Of a DNA stretch of 6,097 nucleotides, positions 1-5,408 are shown piece after piece. The number at the start of each line of letters is the position of its first letter. Position 1 is the first letter of the stretch. The stretch is from assembly GCA_947460085.1 (NCBI GenBank), contig CANHGA010000129.1:1-6097 (forward strand), given 5' to 3'. Origin of the DNA: Synechococcaceae cyanobacterium (GTDB lineage: Bacteria > Cyanobacteriota > Cyanobacteriia > PCC-6307 > Cyanobiaceae). Below the pieces are notes generated by a model. It was not told the DNA's origin. It saw only the letters and a program-made list of their open reading frames with translations, and did no database searches. A program made the position numbers and the translations under genes.

Positions 1-438
1 GGTCACGGTGACGCAGCTGGGGGCAAACAAAAAGATGCTCTCGCCCACGCGCTCCTGATGGCCGTCGATCGCAAAGGTGCCACCGGCCACAAAATCAACA
101 GCCCGCTGGGCCTGATCCGGCTCCATCATCGTGAGGTTGAGGATCACGGTTTTGCGGTCGCGCAGGGCCTGAATGGCCCGGGGCATCTCATCGAAGCTGC
201 GCGGCTCCATCAAGGTGACCTCGGACGAACCGGCCGAAAGCCCAGGCATGCCAATCACATTGGTGCCAGCAAACGGATCTTCCGCGTTGAAGCCGGACGT
301 CAAGGCCAGAGCATTGGAGCGACTGGTGGGAGCGGGCTCCTCGAACTCGCCACCGTCGTAATCAAGCTCATCGTCATAGTCGCCATCGAGGTAGTCATCT
401 CCAGAGACAACGGCACGCAGGCGAGAAAACAACGACAC
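1..438 (-). CDS. sepF: Cell division protein SepF (3' end beyond window)
   Basis: SepF anchors and organises the FtsZ ring at the membrane during septation; in cyanobacteria (Cdv2/YlmF) it acts with FtsZ on the cytoplasmic face. The 146 visible residues show an N-terminal amphipathic stretch (residues 1-12, SLFSRLRAVVS, likely membrane-targeting). A very acidic Asp/Tyr/Glu linker follows (14-34), then a variable segment, then the SepF core from about residue 73 (VTLMEPRSFDEM, VILNLTMMEPDQAQRAVDF, GGTFAIDGHQERVGESIFLF). The reading frame is still open at base 1, so only the last part of the protein is missing. The start is GTG at 438: an in-frame TAA lies seven codons upstream, there is no ATG in between, and TGAGG sits 8 bases before it. 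It is the last visible gene of the der-ecfT-pipX-pipY-sepF series; in many cyanobacteria proC follows, outside this window. Confidence 0.95.
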   Translation of the reverse strand, partial: MSLFSRLRAVVSGDDYLDGDYDDELDYDGGEFEEPAPTSRSNALALTSGFNAEDPFAGTNVIGMPGLSAGSSEVTLMEPRSFDEMPRAIQALRDRKTVILNLTMMEPDQAQRAVDFVAGGTFAIDGHQERVGESIFLFAPSCVTVT

Positions 439-446
439 AGAAAAAA

Positions 447-451
447 CCTCA
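447..451 (-). promoter_or_regulatory. Ribosome binding site of sepF
   Basis: TGAGG on the minus strand lies 8 bases upstream of the GTG at 438, separated by a T-rich spacer. It is the clearest Shine-Dalgarno-like sequence in the window and, with the in-frame TAA just upstream, supports the GTG start of sepF. Confidence 0.6.
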
Positions 452-468
452 GGGGATCCTTATCCACC

Positions 469-497
469 TAAATACCGCCTTGCCTCAATGAAGGCAA
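469..497 (-). promoter_or_regulatory. Possible weak sigma70-type promoter for sepF
   Basis: On the minus strand TTGCCT (497-492) and TATTTA (474-469) are separated by exactly 17 bases, resembling -35 and -10 elements (4/6 and 3/6 matches to TTGACA/TATAAT). Transcription would start near 462, leaving a leader of about 24 bases that holds the TGAGG ribosome binding site. The matches are modest and the -35 element overlaps the hairpin at 478-499, so this is only a candidate for separate transcription of sepF. Confidence 0.25.
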
Positions 498-499
498 GG
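478..499 (-). other. 8-bp perfect hairpin in the pipY-sepF gap
   Basis: CCTTGCCT and AGGCAAGG form a perfect 8-bp stem with a 6-base loop, 25-46 bases downstream of the pipY stop codon. No U-run follows on the minus strand (CGGTATTTAGG), so it is not a canonical intrinsic terminator. It may be a 3' stabilising or processing structure for the upstream message, or a partial attenuator before sepF. The hairpin is seen directly; its role is inferred. Confidence 0.5.
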
Positions 500-523
500 G
501 TTCCAGCAGCAAATTCGTGGTGA

Positions 524-1201
524 TTAGCCAGGCAAAGTGGCCCGCTGACCAAACACTCCGCTGCCAATCCGCACCCAAGTGCTGCCGGCAGCCACCGCCT
601 CAGGCCAATCGCCACTCATGCCCATCGAACGCTCAGGCAAGCCCAATTGGTCGGCCAGCCGGCGGCAGTCGCCAAACAAGGCCAGCCGTTCCTGGGCGTT
701 GCAACCCATCGGCGCAATCGTCATCAAGCCCACAGGGAGCAGGGGCTGCAGGGCGCGCAGCTCGGGCCATTGCTGGCGCAGTAGCTCCGGCTCAAAGCCG
801 GTTTTGTTGGGATCCGGCCGGCATTTCACCTGAAACAACACCCGGGGGGCCAGCCCTTCTTCGGAGGCGATGCGGGCCAGCCGCTGGGCCAACTCCAGGC
901 TGTCGATCGAGTGGATCGTGCCGAAATGGCGTACCACCTGGCGGGCCTTGTTGGCCTGCAGGCGTCCGATGAAATGCCAATCCAAGGGTGGCAGATCGGC
1001 CAGTTCCGCCTGCTTGGCGATGGCCTCCTGCACCCGGCTTTCGCCAAAGCTCCCCTGGCCCAAGGCCGCCGCCTCGCGAATCAAGGCTGCGGGATGGCCC
1101 TTGCTCACCGCCAATAGGCGGGCTCCCTGGGGAAGGGCGAGGCCCAGGGCCTCCAACCGTTGGCCAAGCGACAGGGTTTCGCCGGGCCCAGGCTGGTTCA
1201 A
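524..1201 (-). CDS. pipY: PLP-binding protein PipY (YggS/COG0325 family)
   Basis: PipY is a cytoplasmic pyridoxal-phosphate-binding protein of the YggS/PLPBP family. It has a single TIM-barrel-like domain, no known enzymatic reaction, and a role in vitamin B6 and amino/keto-acid homeostasis. The 225-residue protein has the usual family length. Lys34 in LLAVSKGHP is the expected PLP Schiff-base lysine. FGESRVQE (52-59), WHFIGRLQANK (75-85) and SIDS (98-101) are family motifs. The phosphate-binding end is MGMSGDW (193-199), GST (206-208) and VRIGSGVFG (210-218). No ATG is available at the 5' end. The chosen TTG at 1201 overlaps the pipX stop as TTGA (4 bases), which suggests translational coupling; no clear ribosome binding site precedes it. 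A second TTG 15 codons further in is possible but would trim the first helix. Adjacency to pipX matches the known pipX-pipY pair of cyanobacteria. Confidence 0.93.
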   Translation of the reverse strand: MNQPGPGETLSLGQRLEALGLALPQGARLLAVSKGHPAALIREAAALGQGSFGESRVQEAIAKQAELADLPPLDWHFIGRLQANKARQVVRHFGTIHSIDSLELAQRLARIASEEGLAPRVLFQVKCRPDPNKTGFEPELLRQQWPELRALQPLLPVGLMTIAPMGCNAQERLALFGDCRRLADQLGLPERSMGMSGDWPEAVAAGSTWVRIGSGVFGQRATLPG

Positions 1202-1464
1202 ATGAAGGTTTGATCGAACAATTGGCGCCAGTAGCCGTGGACCTGGGCCCCTTCCCGGCGGGCCCGGGCCAGATTTTGCTCGGCGAAATGGCGGGCATCC
1301 ATCAGGGGCACCACCTCAAAACTGGCTCCCTTCGCCTGGAGGGTGACCACAAAAAAGATGCGCTGGGCATAGAGCGTGGCGAACAAATCCCGGTCCTCAG
1401 CGACCTGGGCGACCCGGTAAAGCATCCCAAAGGTGGGATGGTTGAGGTATCGCTCTGTGCTCAC
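1198..1464 (-). CDS. pipX: PII-interacting protein PipX
   Basis: PipX is the small cyanobacterial protein that switches partners with nitrogen status. It binds PII (GlnB) when 2-oxoglutarate is low, and co-activates the transcription factor NtcA when it is high. The 88-residue product has the N-terminal Tudor-like beta domain (about 1-54; YLNHPTFGMLY, ATLYAQRIFFVV) and a C-terminal helical part (55-88). I chose GTG at 1464 because it makes the numbering coincide with S. elongatus PipX: Glu4, Tyr6, Tyr32 and Gln34, the residues at the PII/NtcA interface, fall exactly in place (position 36 is Ile instead of Leu). The alternative GTG at 1497 has a somewhat better upstream GGAAAG but adds 11 residues unlike the family and overlaps ecfT by 11 bases. 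The gene lies 22 bases after ecfT and overlaps pipY by 4 bases. Confidence 0.95.
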   Translation of the reverse strand: MSTERYLNHPTFGMLYRVAQVAEDRDLFATLYAQRIFFVVTLQAKGASFEVVPLMDARHFAEQNLARARREGAQVHGYWRQLFDQTFI

Positions 1465-1486
1465 TCCGTCTGTAGCGCTTGTGCCA

Positions 1487-2401
1487 TTAAAGGGCACCGG
1501 CTTTCCAGCGCATGAGCAGCATCACCACCAAGCCGCCGCAACCAAAGGCGTTGGGCAGCAAGGCTGCCGGAGCCATTTGGTGCAACTGATCCGCCGGAAC
1601 CCAATAGCCGCCGCGGGCCATCAAGGCTTCCGCCCCCTGCTCTGAGCGCAGCAACACGTTGGCCAGGAGCCGCTCCCCCAGGGCCAACACCAGGCCCAGG
1701 CAACCCCGCCAACCCAGGCTCTTGAAATTCACGGCACGGGTGGCCACGGAGCGCAAAAGGTTTTGCAGCTCTTCTTGCACCAAGGGCAAAAAGCGCAGGG
1801 CCAATAGCAAGGTGAAGCCCAAACGCTCCACGGGCCAGCCCAGCCTGACCAGGGGGTGGAGCAGCCAACTGATCGCCCACACCAGCTCCTCAGGCGGGGT
1901 GGTGAGCAGCAGCAGGTTGGCGCTATGCACCAGGGTGAACAGCAAGGTGGCGCCATTGAGGCCCAGCTCGGCCGAGCGCCGGCTGACCGAAATCGGGCCC
2001 CAACGGGCCAGTTCCCAGGCTTGCCCGGCCCGCTGGGGCGGCGCACTCTGGGGGGCACCCGGGGCCAACCGCACTTCGCTGGGCGGGCGTTGCAGGGGCG
2101 CCGCCGGCACCGAGCCCTCGGGCAACACCGCCGAAAGCAAACCCACCAGCACAGCCAACACAATCAGGGCTGGCAAGCTCCGCCGCCAGAGCCGCCAGGG
2201 CAAGCCACTGACCGCGGTAACCAGCAGCAACAGCCCCACCAGGGAAAGGCGCCAGAGCGGTCCAGCCAGAATGGGGGTGATTAAAAAGGCCAGGGTCCAG
2301 GCGAGCTTGAGCCGGGGATCGAGCTGCCGAAGCCAGCTGCCGCTCCCCCCCTGCTCCTCGGCCACGAATTGGCCGATCGGCAACTGCCGCAGCCAATCCA
2401 T
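1487..2401 (-). CDS. ecfT: ECF transporter T component (EcfT/CbiQ family)
   Basis: This is the transmembrane coupling subunit of an energy-coupling-factor (vitamin or metal uptake) ABC transporter. It links the ATPases to a substrate-binding S component in the inner membrane. The 304-residue protein starts WLRQLPIGQF and carries the family motif LDPRLKL (27-33). Hydrophobic segments lie near 34-68, 76-94, 146-165 and 199-212, with a last one near 286-298. The coupling-helix signature is ALMARGGY (Ala262-Arg263-Gly264). Residues about 95-140 form an unusual Pro/Ala/Gln-rich stretch between membrane segments. The ATG at 2401 shares its A with the der stop (TGATG), so the two are probably translationally coupled. 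An upstream in-frame GTG at 2464 is less likely because it reads back into der. No ATPase or S component is nearby, so the substrate cannot be named; a CbiQ-type cobalt role is not implied. Confidence 0.9.
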   Translation of the reverse strand: MDWLRQLPIGQFVAEEQGGSGSWLRQLDPRLKLAWTLAFLITPILAGPLWRLSLVGLLLLVTAVSGLPWRLWRRSLPALIVLAVLVGLLSAVLPEGSVPAAPLQRPPSEVRLAPGAPQSAPPQRAGQAWELARWGPISVSRRSAELGLNGATLLFTLVHSANLLLLTTPPEELVWAISWLLHPLVRLGWPVERLGFTLLLALRFLPLVQEELQNLLRSVATRAVNFKSLGWRGCLGLVLALGERLLANVLLRSEQGAEALMARGGYWVPADQLHQMAPAALLPNAFGCGGLVVMLLMRWKAGAL

Positions 2402-3765
2402 CAGTGGCGAGCTTGCTGGCGGGCCAACTCCTTCTCGGCATCCCGCTGCTGCTTCCCGCGCCAAAACAGCTTGATCGGGGTGCCCTCAAAGCCCAGACCT
2501 TCGCGAATCTGGCGTTCCACGTAGCGGCGATAGGTGTCGCCAAAGAGCTTGGGCTCGTTGACAAACAGGGTGAAGCTCGGGGGCCGCACAGCCACCTGGG
2601 TGCCGTAGTAGATCCGACCCTGGCGACCACCGCGGCTGGTGGGGGGCGAGCGCCAACTCACGGCCTCCTGGAGCACCTCATTCACCACCGAGGTGGACAC
2701 CCGGCGGCGGTGCTGCTCCACGGCCAACAGGGCCAAGGGGAAAATGGCCTGGACCCGCTGGCCATTGAGGGCCGAGGTGAACAACATCGGCGCCCAATCC
2801 AGGAAGTAGAGCTTGGCGCGCAGCTCCTTTTCCATGGCCGGCATGGTGTGGCTGTCTTTCTCGATGGCATCCCATTTGTTCACCACCACCACGCAGGCGC
2901 GGCCGTCTTCTTCGATGCGGCCTGCTAGGCGCTGATCCTGTTCGGTGACGCCATCGAGGGCATCAATCACCAGCACGCAGATATCGGAGCGCTCGATGGC
3001 CTTGAAACTGCGGTTAATGCCGAAGTACTCGGGGCCGTAATTCACGGAACGGCGGCGGCGAATGCCGGCCGTATCCAGCAATTTCCAGGTTTTGTCTTCC
3101 CGCTCAATCGTGGTGTCGATGGTGTCGCGGGTGGTGCCCCTTATCGGGCTCACGATGGCCCGGTTCTCACCGCAAACCGCATTCAGCAGGCTGGATTTAC
3201 CCACATTGGGCCTGCCAATAATCGCCAGCTGGATGGGCTCCTCCTGGCCTTCGATCAGTTCGGTGGCCGGCAAAAAGCTGATTACCCTGTCGAGCAGGTC
3301 GCCGGTGCCGGCACCGTGGATCGCTGAGATGGGATAGGGCTCGCCCAAGCCCAGGGTCCAAAAATCGGCCGCCATGGCCAGGCCCGCATCCGGCGACTCG
3401 CACTTGTTCACCGCCAGCAAGGTGGGAACCCCTTGGCCCCGCAGCCACTCGGCGATCGATTGATCCGCCCCGGTCAGACCCTGTTGACCATCAACGATCA
3501 CCAGCGCCACGGAGGCTTCCGCCAAGGCGAGGTTGGCCTGCTCGCGAATTTCGGGCAGGAATTCACTGTCGTCGTCGAACACCAAACCGCCCGTATCCAC
3601 CACCTTGAAGGTGCGGTCGCCCCAATACCCCTCCTGGTAGGTGCGGTCCCGGGTGACCCCCGGTTGGTCGTGAACAATGGCTTCCCGGCTGCGGCAAAGC
3701 CTGTTCACCAGGGTGGATTTGCCCACGTTGGGCCGGCCAATGATGGCCACTACTGGAAGCGCCAA
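2401..3765 (-). CDS. der: Ribosome biogenesis GTPase Der (EngA)
   Basis: Der is an essential tandem-domain GTPase that binds the 50S subunit and acts late in its assembly. The 454-residue protein is of normal family length. GTPase domain 1 has GRPNVGKS (10-17), switch Thr38 in GVTRDR, DTGG (57-60) and NKCE (120-123). Domain 2 has GRPNVGKS (184-191), GTTRDT (210-215), DTAG (231-234) and NKWD (296-299). A KH-like domain from about 350 to the end contains GRIYYGTQ and FVNEPKLFGDTYRRY. The start is TTG at 3765: the product then begins MALPVVAIIGRPNVGKS, as in relatives, and AGGGA lies 9 bases upstream; there is no ATG or GTG upstream at a suitable distance. It heads the der-ecfT-pipX-pipY series, and work on S. 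elongatus has connected EngA with PipX. Confidence 0.97.
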   Translation of the reverse strand: MALPVVAIIGRPNVGKSTLVNRLCRSREAIVHDQPGVTRDRTYQEGYWGDRTFKVVDTGGLVFDDDSEFLPEIREQANLALAEASVALVIVDGQQGLTGADQSIAEWLRGQGVPTLLAVNKCESPDAGLAMAADFWTLGLGEPYPISAIHGAGTGDLLDRVISFLPATELIEGQEEPIQLAIIGRPNVGKSSLLNAVCGENRAIVSPIRGTTRDTIDTTIEREDKTWKLLDTAGIRRRRSVNYGPEYFGINRSFKAIERSDICVLVIDALDGVTEQDQRLAGRIEEDGRACVVVVNKWDAIEKDSHTMPAMEKELRAKLYFLDWAPMLFTSALNGQRVQAIFPLALLAVEQHRRRVSTSVVNEVLQEAVSWRSPPTSRGGRQGRIYYGTQVAVRPPSFTLFVNEPKLFGDTYRRYVERQIREGLGFEGTPIKLFWRGKQQRDAEKELARQQARH

Positions 3766-3774
3766 AACGGCTTA

Positions 3775-3779
3775 TCCCT
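3775..3779 (-). promoter_or_regulatory. Ribosome binding site of der
   Basis: AGGGA on the minus strand lies 9 bases upstream of the TTG start at 3765. Together with the conserved N-terminus it decides in favour of the non-ATG start. The 72-base gap between the DUF1823 stop and der (3766-3837) holds no hairpin terminator and no promoter I would call. Confidence 0.5.
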
Positions 3780-3837
3780 GTCTACTGGTCTTCCCTTGAC
3801 CCTACAGAGCGATGGTGCCCGCCTCCAAATCCCTAGC

Positions 3838-4308
3838 TCATCCCACGGGTAAATCGCCGGGGTGGCCGGCCACCGGATCGGCGGGGGCATCCCTTAAGGA
3901 CGGCAGGGGGCCTGTTTCTGCCAGGGGCTCGCCCCGCTCGGCCAGGTGGGCCAGCAACCAATTCACGGCTGTGGCCCGGCGGGTGCGCCTGGGGTAGAGC
4001 TCACCAATGGTGTAGCCGGCAAAGCCCAGTTGCTGCTTGAGCAATTGCTTGTGCTCTTTGGCAATCGAGCGGGTGAGGCGCACGCTGGGGGGGCGCTCGG
4101 CAATGAACTGGGGCTCCACAGGGAACGACTCCAGCCAATCGGCGCCCGCCCCGGGGCCGGCGCTCCAAACGCCGGAGCCATCGGGGGCGTAGCCCAGGCG
4201 CGGCCAGATCAACTCACACACGAAGCGATCGCTGGTGCGGTCAGCCAATACCGCCTCCAGCAGGGCCCGGCTTAGGGGGAAGGCCTCGGCCGTGATGGCG
4301 GCTGGCAC
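3838..4308 (-). CDS. DUF1823 family protein of unknown function
   Basis: I recognise the DUF1823 family, which is found essentially in cyanobacteria and has no assigned function. With the chosen start the protein has 156 residues, is probably soluble, and has no signal peptide or membrane segment. The N-terminal part (11-40; LSRALLEAVLADRTSDRFV, IWPRLGY) is followed by a variable Gly-rich loop. The conserved basic core is FIAERPPSVRLTRSI (68-82), EHKQLLKQQLGFAGYTIGEL (85-104) and PRRTRRATAVNWLLAHL (106-122). The cluster RRTRRAT suggests contact with nucleic acid or another acidic partner, which is inference only. The C-terminal tail is Pro-rich. I prefer GTG at 4308 because the conserved part begins shortly after it and it avoids the divergent dus gene. 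GTG at 4368 would add 20 residues unlike the family and overlap dus by 22 bases. Neither has a good ribosome binding site. It lies 72 bases upstream of der on the same strand. Confidence 0.85.
   Translation of the reverse strand: MPAAITAEAFPLSRALLEAVLADRTSDRFVCELIWPRLGYAPDGSGVWSAGPGAGADWLESFPVEPQFIAERPPSVRLTRSIAKEHKQLLKQQLGFAGYTIGELYPRRTRRATAVNWLLAHLAERGEPLAETGPLPSLRDAPADPVAGHPGDLPVG
4225..4232. repeat. HIP1 octamer
   Basis: GCGATCGC is the core of the highly iterated palindrome of cyanobacterial genomes. This copy lies inside the DUF1823 gene. It supports the cyanobacterial origin of the window but has no local function that can be read here. Confidence 0.6.
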
Positions 4309-4346
4309 AGGGGGGCAAGGCAGCGAGCCCTGAGAATGGATCCACG

Positions 4347-5408
4347 ATGGTCCTCTTTTCAAGTCCACTGCAGCTGGCCGGCAATGGCACGCCCCGCCAG
4401 CTGGGCTGCCGGGTGCTCCAGTCCCCGCTGGCGGGGGTAAGTGATCGAATTTTTCGCGGCCTGGTGCGCCGGTGGGCCCCCGAGGCCCTGCTGTTCACCG
4501 AAATGGTGAACGCCACGGGACTGGAGCTGGGCCACGGGCGCCAAAAGGTGGAAGAGCTCAGCGAGGAGCCGGGGCCCGTGGGGGTGCAGCTGTTTGATGT
4601 GCGGCCGGCGGCCATGGCAGAAGCGGCCAGGCGGGCCGAGGCCGAGGGCGCCTTTTTGATCGACATCAACATGGGCTGCCCGGTGAAAAAGATCGCCAAA
4701 AAAGGCGGCGGCAGTGGCCTGATCCGCGATCCCGAGCTGGCGATGCGGATCGTGGCGGCGATCGCCGCGGCCGTGCGGATCCCGGTCACGGCCAAAACCC
4801 GGCTGGGATGGTGCGGCAGCAGCGCCGATCCCGTGGGCTTTGCCACCCAGCTGCAAAACGCTGGAGCCCAACTGCTCACCCTGCATGGCCGCACCCGGGA
4901 GCAGGGCTTCAAGGGCCAGGCAGATTGGGCGGCGATTGCCCAGGTGAAAGCGGCCCTCACCATCCCGGTGATCGCCAATGGCGACATCCACACCGGCGCC
5001 GACGCCCTGCGCTGCCTTGCCCTCACCGGTGCCGATGGGGTGATGGTGGGGCGGGCCACCATGGGTGCCCCCTGGATCGTGGGCCAAATCGATGCGGCCC
5101 TCACCGGGCGCCCCGCCCCCCCCACCCCGGGCCCCGACCAGCGGCTCCTGCTCGCCGCCGAGCATCTCCAGGCCCTGGTGGCCGCCAAGGGGGAGCACGG
5201 TCTGCTGATCGCCCGCAAACACATGGGTTGGACCTGCCAGGGCTTTGCCGGCGCCGCCCCCCTGCGCCAGGCCTTGATGCGGGCGCCCACCTCGGCTGAG
5301 GCCCTGGCCCTGCTTAATCAGGCCCTGGAGAACCAAGCCCTAGGGCAAGAAGCTCTACGGCAACAAGCCCTACGGCAAAACCTCGGGCCAACCCTGGCGG
5401 ATCAATAG
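4347..5408 (+). CDS. dus: tRNA dihydrouridine synthase (DusB-like)
   Basis: Dus is a cytoplasmic FMN enzyme that reduces specific uridines in the D-loop of tRNA using NADPH. The 353-residue protein has the TIM-barrel signatures in order: LQSPLAGVSDRIFR (24-37) and FTEMVNA (50-56). INMGCPVKKIAKKGGG (107-122) carries the catalytic Cys111. Lys150 is in VTAKTRLGW, HGRTREQGF (180-188) carries His180, and the FMN-phosphate motifs are ANGDI (210-214) and GVMVGR (231-236). A helical C-terminal domain follows. The ATG at 4347 is the only ATG upstream of the conserved start, with a weak TGGA 7 bases before it. It is the only plus-strand gene here, divergent from the DUF1823 gene and convergent on cobI, which it overlaps by 39 bases. 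The last 30 residues are odd: four five-residue repeats (NQALE, NQALG, QEALR, QQALR) precede the tail QNLGPTLADQ. Confidence 0.95.
   Translation: MVLFSSPLQLAGNGTPRQLGCRVLQSPLAGVSDRIFRGLVRRWAPEALLFTEMVNATGLELGHGRQKVEELSEEPGPVGVQLFDVRPAAMAEAARRAEAEGAFLIDINMGCPVKKIAKKGGGSGLIRDPELAMRIVAAIAAAVRIPVTAKTRLGWCGSSADPVGFATQLQNAGAQLLTLHGRTREQGFKGQADWAAIAQVKAALTIPVIANGDIHTGADALRCLALTGADGVMVGRATMGAPWIVGQIDAALTGRPAPPTPGPDQRLLLAAEHLQALVAAKGEHGLLIARKHMGWTCQGFAGAAPLRQALMRAPTSAEALALLNQALENQALGQEALRQQALRQNLGPTLADQ
4758..4765. repeat. HIP1 octamer
   Basis: A second GCGATCGC, within the extended form GGCGATCGCC (4757-4766), lies inside dus. As with the copy at 4225, it is a marker of cyanobacterial DNA and not a local element with a readable role. 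Confidence 0.6.
5316..5375 (+). repeat. Four-copy 15-bp tandem repeat at the dus 3' end
   Basis: Four imperfect 15-base units stand in tandem and in frame with dus: AATCAGGCCCTGGAG, AACCAAGCCCTAGGG, CAAGAAGCTCTACGG and CAACAAGCCCTACGG. They encode NQALE, NQALG, QEALR and QQALR. The last three use CTA, CAA and GCT/GAA codons, whereas the surrounding gene strongly prefers CTG, CAG and GCC. On the opposite strand each of the last three units contains TAG in the cobI frame; the TAG in the fourth unit (5372-5370) is the cobI stop codon. Confidence 0.75.

Noticed and set aside
58..471. A 137-codon plus-strand open frame opposite sepF
   Set aside because: The opposite strand encodes SepF with clear motifs, its own ribosome binding site and start; the plus frame has no recognisable protein features.
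1659..2474. A 271-codon plus-strand open frame opposite ecfT
   Set aside because: Its translation is Ser/Arg/Pro/Gly-rich without domains, and it lies antisense to a conserved membrane protein; it is a GC-rich shadow frame.
3303..3316. 14-bp palindrome CGGTGCCGGCACCG within der
   Set aside because: Very GC-rich and short enough to be expected by chance in a window of this length and composition.
3774..3787. GTA-N8-TAA resembling an NtcA site (GTA-N8-TAC) just upstream of der
   Set aside because: One half-site is imperfect, it overlaps the der ribosome binding site, and no suitable -10 box follows at the spacing of NtcA-activated promoters.
4241..5336. Two long minus-strand open frames (349 and 325 codons) opposite dus
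   Set aside because: They are mirror frames of a clearly conserved enzyme in GC-rich DNA. Their translations are low-complexity and resemble no family I recognise.
5337..5346. GCCCTAGGGC palindrome near the dus end as a bidirectional terminator
   Set aside because: It is only 10 bases with no loop and no T-run on either side, and it is explained by the 15-bp repeat units.
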